A stretch of DNA of 64,000 nucleotides from CBDCBA01 sp965214125. GTDB lineage: Bacteria > Planctomycetota > Phycisphaerae > Tepidisphaerales > Tepidisphaeraceae. The DNA lies in assembly GCA_965214125.1 (NCBI GenBank), contig CBDCBA010000027.1, positions 310,001 to 374,000 on the forward strand. Direction: 5' to 3'. Below, in pieces: positions 35,095-43,217 of this stretch. The position numbers and the translations under genes were made by a program. The notes beneath the pieces were generated by a model. That model had not been told where the DNA came from. It searched no databases and saw only the letters and a list, made by a program, of their open reading frames with translations. Each line of letters starts with the position of its first letter. Position 1 is the first letter of the stretch.

Positions 35095-36900
35095 CTACTC
35101 GCTCGCGTCCAGCACCGCGAGGAACGCCCCCTGCGGGATGTCGACAGAGCCAACGCGCTTCATGCGCTTCTTACCTTCCTTCTGCTTTTCGAGCAGCTTG
35201 CGCTTGCGGCTCACGTCGCCGCCGTAGCACTTGGCGGTCACGTTCTTGCCGACGCTCTTGATCGTCTCGCGGGCGATCACCTTCCCGCCGATCGCCGCCT
35301 GCAACGGGATCTCGAAGAGGTGGCGGTCGATCTGGCCCTTGAGCTTGACGAGAATCTTCCGACTACGCGGCTCGGCGTTGCTGCGGTGCAGGATCATCGA
35401 CAACGCATCGACCCGCCCGCCGTTGACGAGCACATCCACGCGCACGAGGTTGGCCTCGCGGAAGCCGATGACCTCGTAATCCATCGTGCCGTAGCCTTTG
35501 GTGCTACTCTTAAGTTTGTCGTAAAAATCATAGATGACCTCCGCGAGCGGGATGTCGTACGTGAGGATCACCCGCTGCGCCTCGCCGTGGCCGATGTACT
35601 CGGTTTTCTTGTATTCGCCGCGCCGCTCGTCGGCGAGGGTCATGATGGCGCCCACGAACTCCTGCGGGACCATCACGTTCATCTTGATGATCGGCTCGCG
35701 GACCTCCTGAATCTGCGACGGGTCGGGCAATTGGCTTGGGGCGTCGATGCGCGTGACGGTGCCGTCGGTTGTCGCGACCTCGTAGGTCACGGTCGGGGCC
35801 GTCTGCACGACCTCCACGTCGAACTCGCGTTCGAGGCGTTCCTGCACGATCTCCATGTGCAACAAGCCCAGGAAGCCGCAGCGGAAGCCGAAGCCTAGCG
35901 CGTCACTACTTTCGGGAGCAAACGTGAAGGAACTATCGTTCAAACTCAGCCGGTCGACGGCGTCGCGCAAGTCTTCGTACTGCGTGCTGCCGCCGGGATA
36001 GAAGTCGCAGAAGACCATCTGCTGCACCGGCTCGTAGCCCGGCAGCGGCTCGGGAGCAGGCGTGTTGCTGTCGGTGATCGTGTCGCCGATGCGCACGTCG
36101 TGGATGTCCTTGATCGTCGCGACCACGTACCCCACCTCGCCGGGCCCGATGCGATCGACGCGGGTCGCCTTGGGCATAAACTTGCCCAGCTCCGTGACCG
36201 GGTACTCGCGTCCTGTGCCCATGAGTTGGATTTTCTGCCCCTTTTCCAAGCTGCCATCGACCATGCGGACGTAGATCACCACGCCGCGGTAGTCGTCGTA
36301 GTGGCTGTCGAAGATCAGGCCGCGCGTGATGCCGGTCGGGTTCCCCTTGGGCGGGGGCAGCTTGGTGCAAAGGAAGTTGATGAGATCGTCGATCCCCTGC
36401 CCGCTTTTGGCGCTGACGTACAGCGCATCTTCGGCGGGAAAGCCCAGGATCTGCTCGATCTCGTCGGCGATCTCCTCCGGCCGGGCGCTGGGCAGGTCGA
36501 TCTTGTTGACGACCGGGATGATCTCCAAATCCTGCTCCAATGCCGCGTATGCGTTGGCGACCGTTTGCGCCTGCACGCCCTGCGTGGCGTCGACGACGAG
36601 GATGGCGCCCTCGCACGCCTGCAGCGCCTTGCGGACCTCGTAGTGGAAGTCGACGTGGCCGGGCGTGTCGATGAAGTTGAGCATGTACTCTTCGCCGTCG
36701 TGCACGTGCTTGACGGTGACGGCGCTGGCCTTGATCGTGATGCCGCGTTCGCGTTCGAGGTCCATGTCGTCGAGCATCTGCCCGCGCATCTCCCGCTCGG
36801 TAATCGCGCCGGCGCGTTGCAGCAGGCGATCGCTGAGCGTGCTTTTGCCGTGGTCGATGTGGGCGATGATGGAGAAGTTGCGAATCTGCATAACGGGCAT
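35095..36900 (-). CDS. lepA: Elongation factor 4 (back-translocating GTPase LepA)
   Basis: This ribosome-bound GTPase influences elongation and ribosome assembly. The 601-residue length is normal. G1 is AHIDHGKST, G2 includes ERERGITIKA, G3 is DTPGHVDF and G4 is NKIDLP. The LepA-specific C-terminal domain is complete (KCYGGDVSRKRKLLEKQKEGKKRMK) and lacks the EF-G domain IV pattern. ATG 36891 (MQIRNF) is an equally plausible start. The rest of the transcription unit is not obvious: the upstream 506 bases carry no gene. Confidence 0.97.
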   Translation of the reverse strand: MPVMQIRNFSIIAHIDHGKSTLSDRLLQRAGAITEREMRGQMLDDMDLERERGITIKASAVTVKHVHDGEEYMLNFIDTPGHVDFHYEVRKALQACEGAILVVDATQGVQAQTVANAYAALEQDLEIIPVVNKIDLPSARPEEIADEIEQILGFPAEDALYVSAKSGQGIDDLINFLCTKLPPPKGNPTGITRGLIFDSHYDDYRGVVIYVRMVDGSLEKGQKIQLMGTGREYPVTELGKFMPKATRVDRIGPGEVGYVVATIKDIHDVRIGDTITDSNTPAPEPLPGYEPVQQMVFCDFYPGGSTQYEDLRDAVDRLSLNDSSFTFAPESSDALGFGFRCGFLGLLHMEIVQERLEREFDVEVVQTAPTVTYEVATTDGTVTRIDAPSQLPDPSQIQEVREPIIKMNVMVPQEFVGAIMTLADERRGEYKKTEYIGHGEAQRVILTYDIPLAEVIYDFYDKLKSSTKGYGTMDYEVIGFREANLVRVDVLVNGGRVDALSMILHRSNAEPRSRKILVKLKGQIDRHLFEIPLQAAIGGKVIARETIKSVGKNVTAKCYGGDVSRKRKLLEKQKEGKKRMKRVGSVDIPQGAFLAVLDASE

Positions 36901-37253
36901 CGCCCGCCGACCGGCGCGGCCGCGGGCGGACCATGATACGGCCGGGGATTCGAATGAAGACGCCGCTCGGCAGGGCAGCCGTCGATGCGTCGAGCTTGCC
37001 TAAGGCGCGGTCGCCGAACCGCCCGGCTGCACAACGAACGGGCACCGCTGCGCCGATTTGCGGCCACGTCGGCGGACGACTCTACGCCGACGCAAACTTC
37101 TTCGACTTATCGGACCACGTGCCGCCGTAGCAGCCTTCGCCGTGCCTTTACCGGAAATCAACAAAACTTTTAACCGTTCGGTGACGAACCCATCCATCCC
37201 GCGGCAAGGCCGATTTGTTTCTCGCGCGGCAGCGTGATCAGAGGCAGCGGGGC

Positions 37254-37269
37254 TGGCACGCAAATTGTG
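37254..37269 (+). promoter_or_regulatory. Possible sigma-54 promoter
   Basis: TGGCACG, four bases, then TTGTG closely matches the sigma-54 consensus TGGCACG-N4-TTGC(A/T). The -24 GG is present, but the invariant -12 GC reads GT. It lies 138 bases before the outer-membrane protein start, upstream of an ammonium transporter, where nitrogen control would make sense. The match could be chance. Confidence 0.3.
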
Positions 37270-37327
37270 TTGCCGCGGCCGGGCCAACCGTCTGCACGCG
37301 GCCGCGTCGCTCTTTCCCGGCCGCCCC

Positions 37328-37343
37328 GCCGACGATCGTCGGC
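37328..37343. promoter_or_regulatory. 16-bp perfect palindrome in the leader
   Basis: GCCGACGATCGTCGGC is a perfect palindrome without a spacer, 64 bases before the ATG at 37407. It could be an operator for a dimeric regulator. Confidence 0.35.
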
Positions 37344-37406
37344 AGCGGGGGATGTGTCGCCCGCTTCCATCGCGTTGCCCCTCTCGCACGTACGCACGGA
37401 CTTACC

Positions 37407-38330
37407 ATGATCCAGACTCACCCGCGGCTGATCGCCGCTGTCGCAATCGCCGCCGCCTCCCTTTCAAGCGTCGCCGCCGCTCAGGTCAACCCCGAGCGCC
37501 CGCAGGACCCGCTGCCGGAGGTCGACCCGTCCCTCGACGAGCTCGAGGGCGTCAACTACGGCGTCGAAGTCGGCGTGACGCTGACCACCGCGTACTTCTT
37601 CCGCGGCATCAATCAGGAGGATCAGGGCTTTATCGCCCAACCCTACTTCGAGGTCGGCGTGCCGATTCTCGTGGACGACTCGCGCGGCTTCAGGCTGGAG
37701 GCCAACGTCGGCCAGTGGAACAGCTTTCACGACGAGCACACCGGCTCGAGCGGCCAGGGGCCCAGCAGTTGGTACGAGAGCGATCTTTACGGCGGCCTCA
37801 CCTTCACCACCGGCAACTTCGCCATCGAAGGCCTCTACACCTTCTACACCTCGCCCAACGGCGCGTTTGAGACCATCCAGGAGGTTGGTGCAACACTCAA
37901 GTACGGTCTGGTGCTCGGCGAGGATCCCGACGACGAGGATGCCGGCATCGCCCTCGGCTTCGCCGGCGGCGCCTTCTTCGAGACAAGCGACAACGGCGGC
38001 AGCGAGGATGCGTACCTCCAGCTCGGCGTGACCACCGGCGTGACGCTGGAGGTCGGCGACGATTTGCCGCTCAAGCTGGAGTTCCCCGTCATCGTCGGCC
38101 TGAGCCTTGACGACTACTACTTCGACAACGACGGCGACGAGGAGTTCTTTGGCTACGTCAGCGTCGCCGTCGCGGGCGAACTGCCGCTGCCGGTGCCCGA
38201 GCGCTACGGCGACTGGTCGCTCACGCCCGGCCTCGAAGCGATCTTCCTCGGCGCCGAAGGCCTCGAAACCGCCAACAACGGTGACGACATCGAGCTGATC
38301 GGCAGCCTGAATCTCAACTTCGCGTTTTAA
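37407..38330 (+). CDS. Outer-membrane beta-barrel protein (TIGR02001-like)
   Basis: From ATG 37407 the product is 307 residues. The signal peptide (LIAAVAIAAASLSSVAAAQ) ends after Ala-Gln. The mature part alternates polar and hydrophobic residues in short strands (VEVGVTLTTAYFFRGINQ, YGGLTFTTGNFAIEGLYTFYT) and ends in Phe (LIGSLNLNFAF), as expected for an outer-membrane barrel. The 'TTAYFFRGINQ' start is typical of a conserved family of unknown ligand. It is followed on the same strand by the ammonium transporter, so a nitrogen-related role is possible but unproven. Confidence 0.78.
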   Translation: MIQTHPRLIAAVAIAAASLSSVAAAQVNPERPQDPLPEVDPSLDELEGVNYGVEVGVTLTTAYFFRGINQEDQGFIAQPYFEVGVPILVDDSRGFRLEANVGQWNSFHDEHTGSSGQGPSSWYESDLYGGLTFTTGNFAIEGLYTFYTSPNGAFETIQEVGATLKYGLVLGEDPDDEDAGIALGFAGGAFFETSDNGGSEDAYLQLGVTTGVTLEVGDDLPLKLEFPVIVGLSLDDYYFDNDGDEEFFGYVSVAVAGELPLPVPERYGDWSLTPGLEAIFLGAEGLETANNGDDIELIGSLNLNFAF

Positions 38331-38715
38331 CGCCACCCGCTCGTCGCGCTGGCGGAACTTGAATTCTCCGGGCGGTGCGGTTACACCTGCCGCACCGCCC
38401 CGCGTGATTTCGCCAGCAGAACCGGCTGGCGTCGACCCCGACCGAGGCATCGCTCCGCCCATTCATTCGCCGCTGTTCGCCCGCCCCCGACGCCGACTGA
38501 CCACCGGCAGACGACGGCACCCCTCGCACGATCGCCTCGCCTGACCTTGCCCGCCTTGGCGCGGGCACCTGCGATATGGCGATCTCTCGTCCGCCGGACC
38601 GCCCGGCTGATTCGACCCCGCCCGACGTTCGGGCCGGGCGTTCGTCGTTGGCATGCCGCTTTTTCGGCGGCACGCCCTCCACCCAGCCATCCCTCGCCGG
38701 CGCGCAGGAACAGCC
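38331..38715 (+). other. Gene-free stretch before the ammonium transporter
   Basis: These 385 bases hold one clear hairpin (38370-38400) and a GC-rich remainder. Long open frames exist on both strands, but all are Arg/Pro/Ala-rich with no start signal or family features. The amt promoter presumably lies here; I cannot place it. Confidence 0.55.
38370..38400 (+). terminator. Hairpin after the outer-membrane protein gene
   Basis: An 11-bp stem (38370-38380 with 38390-38400) with a 9-base loop begins 40 bases after the stop at 38330. It has no T run, so termination would be weak or factor-assisted. Confidence 0.5.
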
Positions 38716-40278
38716 ATGAAGAGCACGTCCCCGCCCCTTCGGGCATTCGAAGTCGTTCCCCCTTCCACCCTTCGCCGGCCCGGCCGCTGGTTGAGGTGCC
38801 TTCTCACCTGCATCGCGGTTGTCGCCCTGTGCGCGATGTCGCCGGCGGCGCTGGCGCAAAGCGACGACGCGAGCACCACGCCGGAGGATGTCGCGGGTCA
38901 GGTTCAAGAGGTCGCCGACGACGCGGCGGACGCCATGAAGGGCGAATCCGAGGGATCCTCCGAAGGCGACGCCGATGCCGAAGCTGCCGCCGAGGCCGCC
39001 CGGTTCCAGGCCGACCTCGATGCCGCCGGCGTGACGGCCGGTGTCTACCGAGCCAACAACCTCTGGATCCTCATCGCCGCGGCCCTCGTGTTCATCATGC
39101 ACCTTGGCTTTTGCAGCGTCGAGGCGGGCATGTGCCGGGCCAAGAACGCGGTCAACATCCTGACCAAGAACGTCTGGATCATCTGCACCGGCATCCTGCT
39201 CTACTGGGTCTGGGGCTTTAACGCCATGTATCCCGGCGACGCCTGGAGGCTCGGCGGCGAGTGGTTCGCCTTCGGCTCGCCACTCGATCCAACCGCCCCC
39301 AACGCGATGCGGCCGACCTACTTCGGCGGGGCGTACACGATCTACACCGACTTCATCTTTCAGGCCATGTTCGCCGCGACGGCCGCGACGATAGTGTCCG
39401 GCGCCGTGGCCGAGCGGATCAAGCTGCTGCCGTTCATGATCTACGCCGTCGTGCTCGTCGGCTTCGCCTACCCGTTCACCGGCGGGTGGAAGTGGGGCGC
39501 GGGCTGGCTTGACGACATGGGCTTCTACGACTTAGCCGGCTCGACCGTCGTCCACGCCTTCGGCGGGTTCGCGGCGTTGGCCGGCGTGCTGCTGCTCGGG
39601 CCACGCCTGGGCAAGTACGGGTCCAACGGTGAGGTTCGGGCCATCCCCGGCCATAACCTGCCGCTGGCGAACGTTGGCGTCTTCCTGCTGTTCCTCGGCT
39701 GGTTCGGCTTCAACGGCGGATCGGTGCTCAGTGCGGACGAAGCGGGCGTGAGCACCGTCTTCGTGACGACCGCCCTCGCCGGGTGTGCCGGCGGGATGAT
39801 CGCCCTGCTCGTCAGCATGGTCGCCTTCGGCGGCAAGCCCGACCTGACGATGGGTCTCAACGGCATGCTCGCGGGTCTCGTCGGCATCACCGCCGGCGCG
39901 GACGTCATCAGCCCCGGCTGGTCGATCGTCGTCGGCGGCATTGCCGGCGCCCTCGTCTTCGCCAGCGTGCTCGCCTTCGACCGCGTGCGCATCGATGACC
40001 CGGTGGGCGCGATCAGCGTCCACGGCGTGTGCGGCGTTTGGGGGACGCTGGCGGTCGGCATCTTCAGTTCGAACGGCGACCATAGCTTTCTCACGCAGCT
40101 CATCGGCACGTTCGCCATCAGCGTGACGGCGTTCCTGATCTCGCTGACGATCTTCGCGATCCTGAAGGTGCTCGGCGGTATCCGCGTGAGCGAGACCGAG
40201 GAGATCGAAGGCCTCGACCTCGGCGAGCACGGCATGCGTGCCTACCACGGCCTCGGCGGCGACGCCACCACCGCCTGA
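38716..40278 (+). CDS. amt: Ammonium transporter (Amt/MEP/Rh family)
   Basis: This protein moves ammonium across the inner membrane. From ATG 38716, preceded by AGGAA, the product is 520 residues. It has a signal sequence ending ALAQ, an acidic Ala/Glu-rich extension of about 85 residues, then eleven membrane segments. NNLWILIAAALVFIMHLGF opens the channel domain, GSTVVHAFGGFAALAG holds the first pore His, and DPVGAISVHGVCGVWG the second. GWFGFNGGS is also typical. The long periplasmic extension is unusual. No glnK follows; a hairpin terminator and a tRNA gene do. Confidence 0.95.
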   Translation: MKSTSPPLRAFEVVPPSTLRRPGRWLRCLLTCIAVVALCAMSPAALAQSDDASTTPEDVAGQVQEVADDAADAMKGESEGSSEGDADAEAAAEAARFQADLDAAGVTAGVYRANNLWILIAAALVFIMHLGFCSVEAGMCRAKNAVNILTKNVWIICTGILLYWVWGFNAMYPGDAWRLGGEWFAFGSPLDPTAPNAMRPTYFGGAYTIYTDFIFQAMFAATAATIVSGAVAERIKLLPFMIYAVVLVGFAYPFTGGWKWGAGWLDDMGFYDLAGSTVVHAFGGFAALAGVLLLGPRLGKYGSNGEVRAIPGHNLPLANVGVFLLFLGWFGFNGGSVLSADEAGVSTVFVTTALAGCAGGMIALLVSMVAFGGKPDLTMGLNGMLAGLVGITAGADVISPGWSIVVGGIAGALVFASVLAFDRVRIDDPVGAISVHGVCGVWGTLAVGIFSSNGDHSFLTQLIGTFAISVTAFLISLTIFAILKVLGGIRVSETEEIEGLDLGEHGMRAYHGLGGDATTA

Positions 40279-40314
40279 CCGACCCAACGCGAGAGGGAGG
40301 AAATGCAACGACGA

Positions 40315-40340
40315 CGGCCGCGCCCCACCCGGCGCGGCCG
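40315..40340 (+). terminator. Hairpin after amt
   Basis: A perfect 10-bp GC stem (40315-40324 with 40331-40340) with a CCACCC loop lies 37 bases after the amt stop and is followed at some distance by AATTTT. Confidence 0.6.
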
Positions 40341-40413
40341 CGTTCGTCTGCAATTTTGCCCACCCCCCGGCTTGCCGCCCCGCCCCGACCGGCCAACAAT
40401 GCCCCCACCCCGC

Positions 40414-40487
40414 GGCTCCATAGCTCAGCTGGTTAGAGCGAGGGATTCATAAGCCCTAGGTCACTGGTTCGAGTCCAGTTGGAGCCA
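40414..40487 (+). tRNA. tRNA-Met (CAT anticodon, elongator type)
   Basis: The acceptor arm GGCTCCA (40414-40420) pairs with TGGAGCC (40480-40486). The D arm is TAGCTCAGCTGGTTAGAGC, the anticodon loop TTCATAA gives CAT at 40448-40450, and the T arm is CTGGTTCGAGTCCAG. The 3' CCA is not encoded. The closing pair of the anticodon stem would be an A-G mismatch (40445/40453). The first acceptor pair is G-C, so it is not an initiator tRNA. It could be a tRNA-Ile whose CAT anticodon is modified to lysidine; sequence alone does not settle this. Confidence 0.93.
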
Positions 40488-40509
40488 CTGCTTGCACGGC
40501 GGCGATGGT

Positions 40510-41304
40510 TTAGGCCATCGCCGCCTTTTGCACGTCCAGCAGGCTGTCGATGCCGGCGTTGGCGAGCTTCAGCATTTCGGCAAGTTGCGCCGGGCTGAAG
40601 CCGTTGCCGTGCTCGGCGGAGCCTTGGAGTTCGACATAGTTGCCGGCGGCGGTGCGGACGACGTTCAGGTCGACCTCGGCGCGGGAGTCGAGAACGTAGT
40701 CGAGGTCGAGCACGGCCTGGCCGTCGATGATGCCGACGCTGACGGCGGCGAGGGGGTTCTGGATCGCCTCGGCGGGTTTGTAGAACTTGGCGTCGAAGGC
40801 GGGGGCGATGGCGTAGTCGCCGTGGTCTTCGCTGCCGTAGGCGGGCCGCTTGTTCTTGACGGCGCCCGGCATCTTCTCCGGGAGCGTGCGTAAGGCATCG
40901 TGCAGGGCGATCATGCCGCCGCAGATGCTGGCGGTGCGCGTGCCGCCGTCGGCCTGGAGGACGGTGCAGTCGATCGTGATCGTGTGCGGGCCGAGTTTGG
41001 TCATGTCGATGGCCGCGCGGAGCGAGCGGCCGATGAGGCGGCCGATTTCGGTGGCGCGCTTGTCGAGGCGTTCGCCGGGCCAATCCTTGCGGCCGGGGAC
41101 GCTGGCGGGGTGCATGACGTACTCGCCCGTTACCCAGCCGCCGGGCTGATCGTCGGTGTAGAAGCGTGGCCGCTTGATCTCGACGGCGGCGGTGCAGAGG
41201 ACGAGCGTGCCCCCCTGCCGCCAAAGGACGCTGCCGGCGGCAGTTTCGGTGAAGTTGCGTTGCACGTTGACGGCGCGGAGTTCGTTGGCTGCTCTTGAGG
41301 TCAT
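40510..41304 (-). CDS. rph: Ribonuclease PH
   Basis: This phosphorolytic 3' exoribonuclease trims tRNA 3' ends. The 264-residue protein shows GSVLWRQGGTLVLCTAAVE, the GEYVMHPAS..R block, RATEIGRLIGRSLRAAI with the phosphate-site arginines, and the ITIDCTVLQADGGTRTASICGG core. VSVGIIDGQAVLDLDYVLDSRAEVDLNVV is the metal-site region. Its ATG (41302-41304) overlaps the stop of the reverse transcriptase gene by four bases, so translation may be coupled. A tRNA gene lies just beyond its 3' end on the other strand. Confidence 0.94.
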   Translation of the reverse strand: MTSRAANELRAVNVQRNFTETAAGSVLWRQGGTLVLCTAAVEIKRPRFYTDDQPGGWVTGEYVMHPASVPGRKDWPGERLDKRATEIGRLIGRSLRAAIDMTKLGPHTITIDCTVLQADGGTRTASICGGMIALHDALRTLPEKMPGAVKNKRPAYGSEDHGDYAIAPAFDAKFYKPAEAIQNPLAAVSVGIIDGQAVLDLDYVLDSRAEVDLNVVRTAAGNYVELQGSAEHGNGFSPAQLAEMLKLANAGIDSLLDVQKAAMA

Positions 41305-42353
41305 GCCTCGGATGCTACCGACTGGACCATGGTCTCGTAGGCGGACCAGCCGGCGAGTTGCTCGGGCGTCAGCGTCGCGGGCTTACCCGTCGCGTGGCGG
41401 TGACGGATCGCTCGGAGTCGGCGGCGGGCTTCGCGCGGCAGGTTCGGGCGGTCGTTGACGACAAGGCCGCAGACCAGTTGGCGGCGATGCTTGCGGACGA
41501 AGTGCGTCTTCTGCTTGCCGTGGACGGTGTAGCCGTAGGCCTTGAGCGTGCGGCGGACGTACTGAAGCATCCCGCGGGCGCGGCGGGCGGAGTGGCGGCG
41601 TTCGGTCAGGTAGCTGAAGCAGAGGTCGTCGGCGTAGCGGCTGTAGGCCATGCCGATCGACTCGGCGTAGTGGGCGAGCTTGCGGTCGATGCCGCGGTTG
41701 ACGAGGTTCGACAGGGCGGGCGACGTCGGCGCACCCTGCGGCAGCGCGTTCTCGCGGCAGCAGATTCTGGTAAGAATCGCGGCCGCCTCGTCGTCCCAAC
41801 CGAGCCGGCGGAAGAAGGCGTTGACGCGAGTGCCGAGCGTGCTGCCGAAGAAGTCGACGATGTCGCACTTGAGGATCAGGTCGCAGCCGCTGTGGAGGGC
41901 GGCGTGGTCGATGATGCTCTTGCCCCGCCGGAAGCCGATGGCGGCCGGGTGGGGTTCGAGGGCAAGGAGCAGGCGGTGGAGGATTCTGCGCTGGAGTTTC
42001 TTCGTTGGCTTGTCCGGGACGTGGAGCGTTCGATGCCCACCGCGGCGCTTGGGGAGCGCGATTTCGGCGTAAGCTGGGATGAAGCGGCGGAGGTAGTCGG
42101 CTTCGACGCCGAGGCGGCGGGCGAGTTCTTGAAGGTTCACCGTGGGCCGACCGGCACGCGGGTTGGATTCCACTGCTTTTCGCCAGAACGCGTCCGGATT
42201 CTCCCACGCCTCGCGTTGGCGTTGGAGCCAGTCGCTTGCCTTGGCTGATCGTGGGCTTGGGCGATCGCGCAGCCAGTAAGCGAGCGCAACTAGAATCACG
42301 CAGACTGCAATGACGGAGAGCGGTACGCCGGTGCTTACACATGGCTCGAGCAT
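41301..42353 (-). CDS. Retron-like reverse transcriptase with N-terminal membrane segment
   Basis: From ATG 42353 the product is 350 residues. A hydrophobic segment VPLSVIAVCVILVALAYWL (about 10-28) precedes the polymerase. The RT core has IALPKRRGGHRTLHVP, the catalytic CDIVDFF (Asp164), LPQGAPTSPALSN and RYADDLCFS (Asp242, Asp243). Two retron-associated motifs are present in altered form: the NAxxH block reads HAALH (150-154) and the VTG block reads VCG (294-296). The frame stays open to 42521, but that part runs through the hairpin-rich leader. The stop overlaps the rph start. A retron, an abortive-infection-type RT or an undescribed class are all possible. Confidence 0.88.
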   Translation of the reverse strand: MLEPCVSTGVPLSVIAVCVILVALAYWLRDRPSPRSAKASDWLQRQREAWENPDAFWRKAVESNPRAGRPTVNLQELARRLGVEADYLRRFIPAYAEIALPKRRGGHRTLHVPDKPTKKLQRRILHRLLLALEPHPAAIGFRRGKSIIDHAALHSGCDLILKCDIVDFFGSTLGTRVNAFFRRLGWDDEAAAILTRICCRENALPQGAPTSPALSNLVNRGIDRKLAHYAESIGMAYSRYADDLCFSYLTERRHSARRARGMLQYVRRTLKAYGYTVHGKQKTHFVRKHRRQLVCGLVVNDRPNLPREARRRLRAIRHRHATGKPATLTPEQLAGWSAYETMVQSVASEA

Positions 42354-42536
42354 GAAGACCCGGAGTGGTTTCCGCACGAAGAGACCCAGCCGCAAAGCGA
42401 CTGGGCGTTCCTGCCTTACCAGCGCGATGTCGCGGAGCGTCAATCGCGGTGATGTCGCGCTCTGCGCAGGCTGCGTGGCAGCCTGGGCGACGAAGCATCG
42501 CCCTACGCCTTTCGGCTTCACTAAGGCATTGGCAGC
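42354..42536 (-). ncRNA. Hairpin-rich leader of the reverse transcriptase (candidate retron-type RNA)
   Basis: The 183 bases between the Uma2 stop and the RT start hold four stem-loops. They are 42485-42503 (6 bp, loop CGAAGCA), 42467-42485 (8 bp, loop GTG), 42421-42461 (7-bp closing stem with inner pairing) and 42385-42405 (5 bp plus an inner CGC/GCG). Neighbouring first and second stems share one base, so they compete or stack. Retron msr-msd RNAs usually sit just upstream of the RT and are of this length. I could not find the a1/a2 end pairing or one long msd stem, so the assignment is tentative. Confidence 0.35.
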
Positions 42537-43202
42537 TTACCCGACCGCGTCCGAGGGTGGCAAGAGGTCGGCGAGGGGAGTATCGACCGTCGTCTGCTCC
42601 ATCGCTGTCGGCAGGGAGAGGATCGCGTCGATCGACAACTCGCGACGATCCGCGTAGTGGTCCCCCTCGGGTTGCCGGAGGACGATCGCGTTGCGCCGTC
42701 GCAAACGGAGGACGACGTACACCGGCACTCCCGCCAAGGCGTATCGCCGCTGCTTCTTGTTGAGGTCGAAGGATTCGGACGAGTCGGACGCTTCGATGAT
42801 GCACAGCGTGTCGGCGGCGGTCGGATGCCGGGCGATGTAGTCCGTGTCGTTGCCGCGAACGATGGCGGCGTCGGGCTCGGGTTCATCTCGCTCGCCGAGC
42901 CGGTCGGGGCTCTCGATCCGAATGTGACAGCCGGTGCCGTCGAAGCGCGGCATCAGTCGCCCGAGTCGGCCGGTCACAAAAGCATGCAACGGGTTGATCA
43001 CGGTCTTGGCCTCCCCGGGTCCACTCTTGTCCACGCGGCGGATGAGGCCGTCGATGAGTTCCCAGCCCTTCTCCTCATCGAGACCTACCACCCGCATCAG
43101 GTCGTGGTACTCCTCGATCGTGATGCGCGGGACCATGCCCACATCGCCATTCACTTCCGCGATGTCCGCGGGGGCGTCTTCGGGCAGCGTCAGCGTGGCC
43201 AT
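42537..43202 (-). CDS. Uma2-family (DUF820) putative endonuclease
   Basis: The 221-residue protein has the family order ITIEEYHDLMRVVGLDEEKGWELIDG, a helix, EPDAAIVRG, TLCIIEASDSSESFDLNKKQRRYALAGVPVYVVLRLRRR. The IIEASD segment stands where the PD-(D/E)xK glutamate is expected, and the conserved Lys-Gln helix follows. It shares little beyond the pattern with the Uma2 protein at 34009-34656, so the two are not a recent duplication. It lies 15 bases after the oxidoreductase gene and just before the RT leader, all on the minus strand. Confidence 0.86.
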   Translation of the reverse strand: MATLTLPEDAPADIAEVNGDVGMVPRITIEEYHDLMRVVGLDEEKGWELIDGLIRRVDKSGPGEAKTVINPLHAFVTGRLGRLMPRFDGTGCHIRIESPDRLGERDEPEPDAAIVRGNDTDYIARHPTAADTLCIIEASDSSESFDLNKKQRRYALAGVPVYVVLRLRRRNAIVLRQPEGDHYADRRELSIDAILSLPTAMEQTTVDTPLADLLPPSDAVG

Positions 43203-43217
43203 GGCGGAATCTTAGCG

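Larger units (their letters stand above)
36901..37406. other. Gene-free divergent region between lepA and an outer-membrane protein gene
   Basis: The 506 bases hold promoters for both directions. A sigma-54-like site and a 16-bp palindrome are listed separately. A short AT-richer patch (AACAAAACTTTTAAC near 37158-37172) stands out from the GC-rich background. I see no credible short gene or RNA gene. Confidence 0.6.

Noticed and set aside
38640..38665. A second sigma-54-like site before amt (TGGCATG with a T-rich downstream part)
   Set aside because: The -12 element is TT in place of GC, so the match is too weak to list.
40414..40487. tRNA as an integration site for the RT locus
   Set aside because: No direct repeat of the tRNA 3' end was found on the far side of the RT or Uma2 genes, and no integrase is present.
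42354..42521. Extended N-terminus of the reverse transcriptase
   Set aside because: The segment is the hairpin-rich leader, and the membrane-like segment follows directly on the internal ATG at 42353. A short open plus-strand frame across the same bases lacks a start codon.
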